Made by a program: the position numbers and the translations under genes. The notes beneath the pieces are model-generated. The model did not search any database. It was not told where the DNA came from and saw only the letters and a list, made by a program, of their open reading frames with translations. 32,187 bases of DNA, from NCBI GenBank assembly GCA_947166515.1, contig CAMVEM010000010.1:1-32187 (forward strand), in the 5' to 3' direction. Positions 1-9,743 of the stretch are shown here, piece by piece (the first letter of the stretch is position 1; every line of letters begins with the position of its first letter). The DNA is from an uncultured Clostridia bacterium (GTDB taxonomy: Bacteria > Bacillota > Clostridia > Oscillospirales > Ruminococcaceae).

Positions 1-572
1 GATGCTCGAAAGATAATCCCGACCCGGGGAAGAACTATTTCACCCTGTGGAATTTCCTGAATTATAGCTGCGTCCTCTGCGATAAGCTCATCGAGCGTTG
101 CTTCACCGGATACGAACCGCTCAAGATATTCGTCAGCTTCATCCACCGATATCAGAGCGAGCTTCGCTGTTTCGTTGAATACCCTTACCGCGCTTTCGTA
201 ATATGCAGTCTCATCTTTTGCGATCGTATTGAACACACAGTTGAAATATACACATCCTGTATCCTCGTATATTCCGAAAAATCCGATCGTTATCGCACTG
301 TTAAAGCATGATACGAGCTTGACCGCATCTTTCATCTTTTCGGCAGGTATTCCGTCTCTGAACACTATCAGAAGACCCACCGAAACCGTGTCATCGTCTT
401 CATTCAGATCAGTGGTGACTGTTCCCTCATAAGGCCCGGTATCGCCGGAACCGGGATCGAAAACTATATTGAGCGCGTTTCTGCCCTCTATTGTTTCTTC
501 GCTGAATTCAAAGTTATCCTGATAGGCGAGCCTTATACATTCAAAAAAGCGCTTTTCCCATACGTTATTCAT
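1..572 (-). CDS. YbjN-like / secretion-chaperone-like protein (partial, runs off the left edge)
   Basis: Manual translation on the minus strand from ATG at 572: MNNVWEKRFFECIRLAYQDNFEFSEETIEGRNALNIVFDPGSGDTGPYEGTVTTDLNEDDDTVSVGLLIVFRDGIPAEKMKDAVKLVSCFNSAITIGFFGIYEDTGCVYFNCVFNT...; open to base 1. Size and pattern resemble the neighbouring 158-aa protein. Confidence 0.6.
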   Translation of the reverse strand, partial: MNNVWEKRFFECIRLAYQDNFEFSEETIEGRNALNIVFDPGSGDTGPYEGTVTTDLNEDDDTVSVGLLIVFRDGIPAEKMKDAVKLVSCFNSAITIGFFGIYEDTGCVYFNCVFNTIAKDETAYYESAVRVFNETAKLALISVDEADEYLERFVSGEATLDELIAEDAAIIQEIPQGEIVLPRVGIIFRA

Positions 573-589
573 TTGGAAGATGCCCCCTT

Positions 590-1066
590 TCAGCCCTGTG
601 CGTCCTGATCGGCGCCAAAAAGTCCGATCACTTTTCCGGAACAGAATTCCAGCTCGGCGTCTGCTATGCTTCTGCCGAGGATAACGGTGATGTCCTTCAG
701 ATCAAGTCCGGTATCTATATAGAAACCGTAATTATAGATGCAGTATCTGTTATTACCGTTCGGATCGAAGATCACAGAACCGTAAGTGAACTCGTTGTTT
801 ATCTCAGAGATCTTTCCGATGAATCCGTCCGTTATTTCAGGCGGCAATGCTGCGGTAAGATCGGCGATCACCTGAGCGCCCAGCATATTGTTTTCCGTTG
901 GTATCAGCGTTACCATAACGCCGATCTCTTTGCCGCCCGGCAGAGTATATCCGGCGGAAAGCACAGCTTTCTCACCGTCTTCTCCTGTACTGACAGCCGC
1001 GCCGGGGAACATTTCTCCGAGATCGGCGGCGATCATGTCAAGATATTGTTTTGCGGTAATGCTCAT
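590..1066 (-). CDS. YbjN-domain-like small protein (T3SS-chaperone-like fold)
   Basis: 158-aa ORF co-directional with the cluster; pattern '...FTYGSVIFDPNGNNRYCIYNYGFYIDTGLDLKDITVILGRSIADAEL' resembles YbjN-like proteins. Confidence 0.6.
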   Translation of the reverse strand: MSITAKQYLDMIAADLGEMFPGAAVSTGEDGEKAVLSAGYTLPGGKEIGVMVTLIPTENNMLGAQVIADLTAALPPEITDGFIGKISEINNEFTYGSVIFDPNGNNRYCIYNYGFYIDTGLDLKDITVILGRSIADAELEFCSGKVIGLFGADQDAQG

Positions 1067-1088
1067 ATCAAGTGACCTCCTGTAATGA

Positions 1089-3326
1089 TTATTTTCCTAA
1101 ATATCCGAAATCGTCGTCTGTGAGTATCTTCCCGTATTTCGAGAAGTTGAGCTTCACAGCCTCGATTATGTGCGAGTTCTTTATTCCCGATTCTTCCGAC
1201 GCAGCAAGGAACGCAGCGTTCGTGAGGATCTCCTTTATATTGCTTCCGGAAAGCTCAAAATTATCCGCGAAGAACTCAAAGTCTATCGGCTCATCGACGC
1301 GGGCTCCGGCGGGAAGTATCTTCTTCCACAGCATCAGGCGCACATCGGGCGTCGGGAATACAAAATTGATCATGAATTTTATTCTGCGCTTGAACGCGTC
1401 GTCAATATTGTTGACATAGTTCGTGGCAAGTATCGTGATGCCCTCGTAATCCTCAAGCTTCTGGAGCAGGAACGCGGTATCGGCGTTTGCATATCTGTCG
1501 TTCGAGTCCTTTACCTCCGAACGCTTTGCGAACATTGAATCCGCCTCGTCGAAAAACAGCATCGCGTTGATATTCTTCGCCTTGTTGAACAGGGCGGAGA
1601 TGTTCTTCTGTGTTTCGCCGATATATTTGCTCGTGAGCTGAGACAGGTCTATCCTGTAAAGGTCAATTCCGAGTTCATTTGCCATGACCTGTACAGCCAT
1701 AGTTTTTCCGGTTCCCGGAGAGCCGTAGAACAGGGCGCAGAGTCCTCTTCCGTACGGCGATTTTTTTCTGAATCCCCAGTCCTCGTTTACCACGCTCCGG
1801 TATTTTACCTGGTCGCAGATCATTTTCATCTTTCTTTTCTGATCTTCGCTCACCACGAGATCGTCCCATGTAAAGACCGCGTTTATAAGCGTAGCATAAG
1901 TTCCTAGCTGGTTGGACGAGTGCTGTTTTATACTGCTCCGGATAGTTTCACGCGTGAGCTCTTCGCCCGAAAGTCTCGCGATATCGAACGCTGTACTGAC
2001 CGAGCGCTTTATATATTCCGGCGTCAGTATATACTGGTTGGAAACAAGTCCCGTATCTATTTCTTCCGGCAGTTCCCTGCCCTCAAAATATCTGTTCCAG
2101 AAAAGCTTTCTTTCATTCGCGGTGAGCATTGGAAGCTCAACGCTTAAATACTCCTTGCCGCAGGAATCAAAGCTCGCGTCTTTCTCGCGCGTTACCCAGA
2201 AAAAGAACCCGAAGCTCTCCGCTGTATATTCTGCGGCATTCTTTATTTTATCCGTGATGTCGGATTGTTTTATATTTCCTTCGATATCGGTCTCATAGAG
2301 CTGTTTGTCTATCGTGAAGCAGACAGCCGCCCCGCTGAGCTCCGACTCGGTGTATATCATATCGAGATAATCAGTTATCTCATTGTTTTTCAGCTGTATC
2401 AGCTTATACAGATCGACATCCATCAGCCGCATCCCGAAAGATGTTACGGCTCTGAGCGCCGCGTATCTTCTTCCGATACCTGTCGGGCCGTAGATATTCA
2501 GCACGCCGCCGTTTTCGGAGCTGAAACTCTTGTCTCTGAAATATCTTTCGATAAGTTCAAGCTCTTTTTCGCGGACGGGAACGAATTCATCAAGAGAAGC
2601 CTTATCAAGTATCTTTATGAACTGCCGCAGTTCGCGCTGCGGGCTGTTATCGCCGAGTATATATGACACGACTCTCGGAGAAAGCGTTATCCTCTGTGCA
2701 GCCTCGGAGCGGTCCTGCGGCCTTGACCCGAAATCCCGCAGATATCTGCTGAAAGACGACGAATCATAGAATATGCTCTCCGCGTCGGCGATATCTCCGT
2801 AGATATATCTGAAAAGCTTTAAAAAGAGCCATTTTGTCGGATACTGATCGGAGCTGTTATTGTGCAGATAGCTGTAAATTCCCTCATACTTTCTGTCGTA
2901 TGCGCCGGCGAATGCGAGCATCATCGCAAACTTTTCTGCCACAGTCAGCCCGAATTTTATACAGACCACTTCAAATCTCGGGATAAAATCGCTTTTCAGC
3001 GTTCTTTTAAGTCTGCTCTCAAGATGAACTATCGCGTTGTCGATCTGCTCACGAGCGCCTTCCGACAGTTCGTCGGCGACCATGTCGTTTCGCATGGTCA
3101 TTATCGAGACCGAAATGTCATTCGACGACACCGTAAGTCCGCTTGTTCGGCCGGTCTGATCGGCGTCGGGAATGCCTTCCGCACTCAGGCCTTTTGTCGC
3201 GGCGACCTCGGTAAAGCAAAGATCGAGGAACGCCAGCATATCGTGCAGATATTCTTCATCGTTTCTGTACGGCTTTGTGATATCCGCGAAGTCAAAAAAC
3301 GATCCGTAAAGATTGTTTATATCCAT
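1089..3326 (-). CDS. AAA+ ATPase, Afp15/eCIS-type
   Basis: Canonical Walker A (YGSPGTGKTMA), Walker B (MLFFDEADSMFAKR), sensor-1 (ITILATNYVNNIDDAFKRR); an upstream degenerate P-loop (YGPTGIGRRYA) points to two AAA-like domains. Confidence 0.9.
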   Translation of the reverse strand: MDINNLYGSFFDFADITKPYRNDEEYLHDMLAFLDLCFTEVAATKGLSAEGIPDADQTGRTSGLTVSSNDISVSIMTMRNDMVADELSEGAREQIDNAIVHLESRLKRTLKSDFIPRFEVVCIKFGLTVAEKFAMMLAFAGAYDRKYEGIYSYLHNNSSDQYPTKWLFLKLFRYIYGDIADAESIFYDSSSFSRYLRDFGSRPQDRSEAAQRITLSPRVVSYILGDNSPQRELRQFIKILDKASLDEFVPVREKELELIERYFRDKSFSSENGGVLNIYGPTGIGRRYAALRAVTSFGMRLMDVDLYKLIQLKNNEITDYLDMIYTESELSGAAVCFTIDKQLYETDIEGNIKQSDITDKIKNAAEYTAESFGFFFWVTREKDASFDSCGKEYLSVELPMLTANERKLFWNRYFEGRELPEEIDTGLVSNQYILTPEYIKRSVSTAFDIARLSGEELTRETIRSSIKQHSSNQLGTYATLINAVFTWDDLVVSEDQKRKMKMICDQVKYRSVVNEDWGFRKKSPYGRGLCALFYGSPGTGKTMAVQVMANELGIDLYRIDLSQLTSKYIGETQKNISALFNKAKNINAMLFFDEADSMFAKRSEVKDSNDRYANADTAFLLQKLEDYEGITILATNYVNNIDDAFKRRIKFMINFVFPTPDVRLMLWKKILPAGARVDEPIDFEFFADNFELSGSNIKEILTNAAFLAASEESGIKNSHIIEAVKLNFSKYGKILTDDDFGYLGK

Positions 3327-3336
3327 AAATTATCCC

Positions 3337-4980
3337 TCAGCCGAAATATCTGAATGTGCAGGTCGCAGTATCGATCTCTACCGAAGCTTTTCCTCTGAAA
3401 CGGTTGAGTCTGTTTTCGAGTTCATCCGTCATTTCTTTCAGATCGTAGAGTGAATCGGAGATGCTGTTTATTTCGCTTCTGAGACGCTCTATCGTGAACT
3501 TCGCGCCGTCGGCGTTCTTCATCTCGGACACGCCGTATGATGAGAAGAATACCGAGATACCCTGCTGAAGCTTAAGAGTTTCCTGCGTAAATGAAATTCC
3601 GCGCATCTCGCCGATACCGAACTGTACGGCATCGTTCTGGAATTCATAGCTCTCTCCTATCCTTTTGATAAGAAGCGGCGGCATTCCCGCGTTTACATAT
3701 TTCATAGCGCCGAGACGAAGATCTATTTCTGCTATGATAACGCCAACGGAAAGCTCCTTGCTGCTGTTTTCCATATTACAGAGCTGGTTGTTCGTTTCAG
3801 TAGCTATTCTGTACGGAGAATAACCCATTTTTGCAAAGCACTGGATATTGGTCGATGCGAGCATTGCCATGAGCATAGAGGCGAGGCTCTTTCCCATAGG
3901 CTCTCCGATAGTTATGAAAAGATGCGATTCATCGGTAAAGAAATAGTTGCAGAAGCTGCACTTATTGAAGACAGTATTCCTGATGCTCGCATAAAGCTCG
4001 AAGTCGTTTCTTTCCGGGAAAGCCGGATATGTGATCTCGGCGGAGATCGAGTCTCTTATCTGTGTGGAAACGTCCAGGTCCGCCTTCATTCTTTCCTTTT
4101 CGGCGGTCGAATGCGCAAGATTATCGGTGTAATCGACGATAGAACGAGCCATGCTGTTGAAGTCGTCCGACATCTGCTCTATCTCATCACGAGTATGTAT
4201 TCCGGTAACAGGCTCATACACAAGATCGGCGCCGTTTGAAACGAAGCGGTTCATGCTGTCCGAAAGCGTCTTTACAGGCTTTACTATTCCGATATTCATG
4301 AACAGTATGAACAGCACTGAGAACGCGAGCATAAGCAGACAATAGAAGAATACGAATCTGAATGTGGTGACCTGGATATCGTTCAGCACATCGTGCATAT
4401 CGATATCGGCGCCGACAAACGCAACGACTTTTCCGGTCTCGTCCATAAGAGGACCATAGTTCGACAGCAGGTATCCGTATTCTGAAACCGTGATAACATC
4501 ATAGTTTGTGATCTCTTTCGTGCGTGTTATCTCAAGCTGAGTATCATAAACATCGACGTCCTTCTCTATATCTCCGAATGACCTGTAAAAATCCGGATTA
4601 TCGCCTTCGCCCATGACGTCAAAGATGTATTTCACATCTCTCGTCATGTTCCCGTCATCGTCCAGTATCGGGACGGATACGTAAAGATACTCAAGTCCGA
4701 ACATCTTTTTGGCGAGCTTGAACTCTTTGTAAAGATCATCATATAATTCGTCGGTCCCGTCATGAAGCCATTTTTCTATGTATTCGCCTTTAACGTGCGC
4801 AGTGACGAATTCTATGCTCTGAAACTCGCGGTATTTGTATTCATCAAAAACATTTGCGCGTGATATGTTATACAGCGAGAAGCCTGCTGCGAGTGAAGTA
4901 AGTATAAGCAAAGCGACGAATATCGCCGTGATCTTTATACTGAGCTTACCGTATTTCTTCTTGTTGCTCAAAATAAGCAC
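3337..4980 (-). CDS. Membrane protein: TM - Cache-like sensor - TM - HAMP - degenerate PP2C/SpoIIE-like domain
   Basis: N-terminal TM, extracytoplasmic ~170-aa region, second TM (FRFVFFYCLLMLAFSVLFILFMNIGI), HAMP-like (VKPVKTLSDSMNRF...RDEIEQMSDDFNSMARSI), SpoIIE/RsbU-like C-terminus (VSTQIRDSISAEITYPAFPERNDFELYASI...IGEPMGKSLASMLMAMLA...LGAMKYVNAGMPPLLI...). Confidence 0.85.
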   Translation of the reverse strand: MLILSNKKKYGKLSIKITAIFVALLILTSLAAGFSLYNISRANVFDEYKYREFQSIEFVTAHVKGEYIEKWLHDGTDELYDDLYKEFKLAKKMFGLEYLYVSVPILDDDGNMTRDVKYIFDVMGEGDNPDFYRSFGDIEKDVDVYDTQLEITRTKEITNYDVITVSEYGYLLSNYGPLMDETGKVVAFVGADIDMHDVLNDIQVTTFRFVFFYCLLMLAFSVLFILFMNIGIVKPVKTLSDSMNRFVSNGADLVYEPVTGIHTRDEIEQMSDDFNSMARSIVDYTDNLAHSTAEKERMKADLDVSTQIRDSISAEITYPAFPERNDFELYASIRNTVFNKCSFCNYFFTDESHLFITIGEPMGKSLASMLMAMLASTNIQCFAKMGYSPYRIATETNNQLCNMENSSKELSVGVIIAEIDLRLGAMKYVNAGMPPLLIKRIGESYEFQNDAVQFGIGEMRGISFTQETLKLQQGISVFFSSYGVSEMKNADGAKFTIERLRSEINSISDSLYDLKEMTDELENRLNRFRGKASVEIDTATCTFRYFG

Positions 4981-4981
4981 C

Positions 4982-5560
4982 TCAAATCTTGCTCAATGTT
5001 ATTCTTGCGGAGCAGATGCAGTTCTTTCCGCATACGGGACAAAGATGACCCTGCTTGTAATAATCCTTGTAAAAATGCTTTACGATACCAAGATCTTCGG
5101 TAATACCGTATATTTCATTTACCGATTTATACGCAGGAGTCTTTCCGTCGGGATATACCCACATTTCGTGCAGCATATAGATGTCGCGGCCGGTCTTTTC
5201 CTTCTCCTCGTACATATATTCCTTTATCTTCTTTGTCATCTCAACAGCAAGGTTCATTCCCCTGTACTTGTGAGTAACGAGAAGAGCCTCGCCCGTATAA
5301 ACATCGGCGTCTCCGACATAGTCGGCAACTTTTTTCGTCAGCTCTTCATTTTCAACCGAGAACGCAATACCTCTTGTGTCTATTATGATACCCGCTATCT
5401 CGCCCGTTTCGGAATCCACAGCCTTGCACCCTATCGTTCCGCGTTCAATGAATACCTCTTCTATCCTCTCACGCAGCATTGTTCCGTTGTCGAGATACTC
5501 ACGATACAGCCTTTCGACCATATCAATGTCATCACTTGTGAGTCTCTGAAATTGTATCAT
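4982..5560 (-). CDS. GNAT-family acetyltransferase-like protein with C-terminal Cys-rich tail
   Basis: Motif A-like 'EALLVTHKYRGMNLAVEMTKKI'; C-terminal CPVCGKNCIC. Start overlaps the end of the upstream gene. Confidence 0.65.
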   Translation of the reverse strand: MIQFQRLTSDDIDMVERLYREYLDNGTMLRERIEEVFIERGTIGCKAVDSETGEIAGIIIDTRGIAFSVENEELTKKVADYVGDADVYTGEALLVTHKYRGMNLAVEMTKKIKEYMYEEKEKTGRDIYMLHEMWVYPDGKTPAYKSVNEIYGITEDLGIVKHFYKDYYKQGHLCPVCGKNCICSARITLSKI

Positions 5561-8487
5561 TGTTTTTAACCTTCCCTTTTACTCTGCTGTGCAGTCTTAT
5601 CAGTAAGAATATTCCGTAGAGTCCGAGTCCTGCAAGACCCATAGTAAAGCATTCACCGCCATATCCCATAAACAGGAGAGCACCCATGATAAGCGGTCCC
5701 GCGGTCTGTGAGATGTTGTCGAAAATACTGTATATACTCATAGCGCGCTGAGCACCGTACCGCTTGAATTCCTTGAGCGATGAATAGTAGATCTCCTGCG
5801 CGCCGAGACCGAATCCGGTAACAAGGCTAAGTATGAATACTATCGCAACTGAAAGCTCGTAGGAAGGGATGAAGCCGAATACTATCAGCGATCCGCATAT
5901 CAGCGAGGAGGAAACCGCAATAACGCCTTCTGTTCCGACGTGCTTGAGAAGCCAGTCGGAGATCGTGGGTCCGCATACTATCGAAACCGCACCCGCAAAG
6001 AGTATCACGTTACCGATATCGGTATCCTGAATGCCCGATTCATTCGCATAGAGCGGGAAGAGATAATCCTTGAAGTAAAGCATTATCAGCATAGGCATCA
6101 TTACGCAGATGATAAAGAAGAATACATCTTTTCTGAACAGGAAGCGTATGGTCGTCATGCCCTTTCTGCGGTCTCCCGGGAACTCCGGCTCCGTATTTTT
6201 CGGAACAGCGTGTTTTCCCTGGCCTATGCTTATGAAAGTTAAGAACATTACCACAAGTACGATAACTATCGAAACAACAAACGTGTTCGCATAGCCTATG
6301 CCACCCGCCAGATATGTACCTACCGAGCATCCGAATACAACGCCCGCGATAACTCCCGCGTTCAGGCTTGTGTAATAGCCGTTTCGTTTTTCGACATTCT
6401 CCACCTGATCGGGAAGAGCGTTGAGCGATACGATTATAAGACCTATTCCGAGACCAGACACAAAGTGTCCGGCCGAGAAGAGCATATAATCCGACGCAGG
6501 TACCGCAAGCGCGATGCATACATAACCGATTATCTGTATGATGCCGGACAACAGCATTATCGAGCGCATTTTGAACTTTTCAAGGAGCTTTCCGCAGATG
6601 TACGCGGATATCGCCGTTGCGAACAGCTGCAGCGACATAGGAAGAGCCGCCGCGAATGAGCCGTCAAACATTTCAAGCCCGTTTTCCTGATATATCTTCA
6701 GTGAGAGCTGTGGGATGAATGCCGCCGACAGATTCGAAGCCAGGAATGTGAGGAAGATCATCGGCCGCAGGAAATACGGCATATTCGGGTCTTTTTCCTT
6801 CCTGAACCCGTGTATTCCCTCGCTGAGAGATGTTCCTTCAACTATCGCAAGAACTATGATAAGAACGATAACAGCCGTGCGTATGATGATATCGGTTATC
6901 AGTTTCTGGTTAGCCTGATTTTCGCTCATCATGTTCACACCGAACTCGATAAGTCCCGCGATATTTCCTTCCGAGTCATATATAGGTCCGCACGCATAGC
7001 TCCATGCGCCGTAAGCATCGACGGAAGCAGCTTCGAGATGCAGTCTTCCGGTATTGACAACTTCCTCATAGTATGAATCCGCATAAGGCATATAGGGATA
7101 AACCGTTCCGGTCGTATCCTCATAGTCTATAACGCCCCATACGAGATCGTCATCGAATTTATAGATGACATAGTACATATTTCCGCCGTTGTCATAAGCG
7201 GCGTCGCAGTATATGTCGAGTCTGTCCTTTATGTATCTGTAGCTCTCTCCTCCGTAATCCTCGGTGCCGTCTATATCTTTGAGCGCGTCGCCAAGACCGT
7301 TTATCGAAGATGTCCTCGATACTATCTCGGCTGTTCTGAGCAGCTCATTGTATGAGCTGTCGGAAAGACGGGTGAACGTATCCGAAAGGATCATAATAGA
7401 TATGATCGCAGACGAGAGCGCAACTGTCAGCGCGACGAACACGCCGGTCTTCTTGTATCCTGATTTTGAGCTTCTGAATGTTGCAAAAAGTATCAGGAAA
7501 GCAATTATTACTATTACAAGCAGAATGTAAACGTAGGACGCATAGACAAGATTGCACTTGAACATGAAATCCTGCGAGAACTTAACGACAGTGTCATAGT
7601 ATGTAATGCCGTTTTCTCTGTCGGCGATCATCAAGCCTATCTGATCCGCGCAATAGACCTTCTGGCCGTCCTCATACACTCTGTACACTGCATATCCGTC
7701 GTCGGGAGTAACTATCTCCTGTCCGGTCACGACATCTATGACGCGTGCGAGACCGAGGTCAGCAGCACAGACATGCTCTCCGCAGACATGTATGTCCGCA
7801 TATATCGTTCCGCCGGGATAAAGATTGCCGCTGTCATAAAGCTCAAAAGCAGTTCCCGCTTCGTCGTCGCAGTATATGAGGCTGTCCTTGCCTACCACCC
7901 AGATCTTCTTGGTCGAAGCGTCATAAGCGACGTTCCAGATCGGCGGTATCTTTTCGCAGCTCACCTGCTTCATGAAAACGACATTGTCGGAGCCGTTCTC
8001 TATGCGGAATACGCTGACGCTCGTTGTGTCTTTGTAAATGTAGTAAACATTGTCCTCGTATTCGCCCAGCCAGCAGAGATAACCCTTCTGTGCCGGCATA
8101 GTCGGTCTTTCCAACCCTGCCGTCCCTGTCACAGTGCTGGATCGATTCACGCTTGACGCGGTTGCCGTTCGATGCATTCTCTATATCTGCAATGTATATT
8201 CCGCCGCTGTTCAAAGCTATATAGTCAAGCTTTGTGAAATGATCTCCGCTCTGGAGTATCCGCCGGACCTTCATATCACTGTCAAGCAGCAGGACTCTTG
8301 TTCCTCCGTTATCCACGACAGCGCACGTATCATCGTATCCGACGACATAGCTCGGGCTCAGAAACTCATATTCGCTTGTAAAAGGCGCTATCACTGCATA
8401 TTTGTTAAACTTTATCGCGCAGTAGAACGCGCCGATCAGCAACAGCAATGTCAATGATATAACGACAATTCTGATACTTTTCTTCAT
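5532..8487 (-). pseudogene. Frameshifted (or sequencing-error-split) gene: TM + beta-propeller-like + TM + Cache-like sensor + MFS-like transporter
   Basis: ORF 8487..7921 (MKKSIRIVVISLTLLLLIGAFYCAI... propeller-like blades) continues in another frame as ORF 8177..5532 (...QKGYLCWLGEYEDNVYYIYKDTTSVSVFRI... TM, Cache-like, 12-TM MFS). The two frames are offset by +1 (310 nt between starts); junction somewhere around 8085-8150. Confidence 0.75.
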
Positions 8488-8494
8488 AACCTGA

Positions 8495-9304
8495 TTACCA
8501 TACCTCTATATATTTTGTTTTATCTGCTCCGTCCTGTTCTGAAAGACATCTGTCGCACAGAAACAGATACTGTTTGGCGGCGGTATCATTTCTGTCCGCC
8601 TTGAGCAGTTCTATAAAATATGATCTTGCCTGCATATAATTACCGGCAGAGAACACATCTATTCCTGTCTCAAAGAACAGCTTTCCGCGTCTCTTGCTGT
8701 TCTTGCTGTCTATTGCGTCTCCGTCGAACACATCATATACCACCTCATCCGAGTCATCGGCGGAAATGTGGAATTTTCCGAGGCGGCGGTTGTTGAAGCG
8801 TCCGTTGAAATTGGAGATGCGCGAAGCCACGCTTTCGGTTATAAGTATATGCGAATGATATTTCATACATATCGAGCTCATGAACCTTGCGAAGCCCGCA
8901 CCTTCGGATATCGTCATCGGCATACTGAAATCGCCGTAGCCGACAGTGCTCGTCCTGACAAGTCCGAAGTTTATACCGATCGCAAGGTCGTTCAGTCCGA
9001 AGCTTTCGTCCTCTCTGTGGGCGAAGCTCTGACATATCGAGACAGCGCATTTTACAGCGTTTTCACAGTTTGCCTCAAAAACGGCGATTATTCCGTTTTC
9101 GGAAACATTTGTGAGCTGGCCGTTATTATCCCTGACTATCGGTCCTATGTAGCCGAGCATCTCATTTACCTTTGAAATGACATCGGTATTGCTGATATTG
9201 GAGATAAGATTTGAAAATATCCCGGAATATATATTCATTACAGCAGAGAGAGCTTTTTTGCTCTCATCCTGAGACTGTACTCTCTCAAGTGTTGCAGACT
9301 GCAT
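8495..9304 (-). CDS. Class III adenylate/guanylate cyclase homology domain (probably inactive) + TPR
   Basis: Pattern 'VNEMLGYIGPIVRDNNGQLTNVSENGIIAVFEANCENAVKCAVSICQSF...LAIGINFGLVRTSTVGYGDFSMPMTISEGAGFARFMSSICMKYHSHILITESVASRI' follows the cyclase-domain layout; C-terminal TPR-like 'GIDVFSAGNYMQARSYFIELLKADRNDTAAKQYLFLCDRCL'. Confidence 0.75.
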   Translation of the reverse strand: MQSATLERVQSQDESKKALSAVMNIYSGIFSNLISNISNTDVISKVNEMLGYIGPIVRDNNGQLTNVSENGIIAVFEANCENAVKCAVSICQSFAHREDESFGLNDLAIGINFGLVRTSTVGYGDFSMPMTISEGAGFARFMSSICMKYHSHILITESVASRISNFNGRFNNRRLGKFHISADDSDEVVYDVFDGDAIDSKNSKRRGKLFFETGIDVFSAGNYMQARSYFIELLKADRNDTAAKQYLFLCDRCLSEQDGADKTKYIEVW

Positions 9305-9356
9305 ATTTTCTCCTTTCAGGTCGTGATGCTTTCAGATTTTGCTCCACGCCCGTACG

Positions 9357-9743
9357 CTAAGGCACCATGATATTTGTAGTTCCGGGATTCATGATCTGGA
9401 TCACTCCGGCCCAGTTGCACATAAGCTTGCTCGTATTGTTGAGTGCGGGATTGTTTGCGATAAGAACTGTCGGACTTCCCGGCGCCCACGGTGCGGATAT
9501 GACAGGCACGCACGGACACGGAGTAAGCACTCCCGCAGCAGCCGACGTAGCCGACGCGACCGTAGGATTGGCAAGAGATGTGCACATCCCGAACGGCATT
9601 ATGTTCACCATAGGCTTATTATCCATTATGTTCGCGAGCGGCGTTGATGTTACCGTTTTGTTCGTCGGAAGAACATTGAACGCCGACGGAGCCATTCCGA
9701 AGCTGCACATAAGCTGCGCACCTGCACAGACAGCAAGACCCAT
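9357..9743 (-). CDS. PAAR-like spike-tip protein (DUF4280)
   Basis: 128 aa; MGLAVCAGAQLMCSFGMAPSAFNVLPTNKTV...NIMDNKPMVNIMPFGMCTSLANPTVA...TPCPCVPVISAPWAPGSPTVLIANNPALNNTSKLMCNWAGVIQIMNPGT is the typical DUF4280 pattern. Confidence 0.92.
   Translation of the reverse strand: MGLAVCAGAQLMCSFGMAPSAFNVLPTNKTVTSTPLANIMDNKPMVNIMPFGMCTSLANPTVASATSAAAGVLTPCPCVPVISAPWAPGSPTVLIANNPALNNTSKLMCNWAGVIQIMNPGTTNIMVP

Noticed and set aside
4835-5569. 244-aa + strand ORF spanning the start of the PP2C-like gene and the GNAT gene
   Set aside because: Antisense to two well-supported minus-strand genes; composition looks like a shadow frame.
6040-6519. 159-aa minus ORF in an alternate frame inside the MFS region, and similar ORFs on both strands across 5900-7600
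   Set aside because: Shadow frames of the MFS/Cache coding sequence; Cys/Arg-rich composition with no domain pattern.
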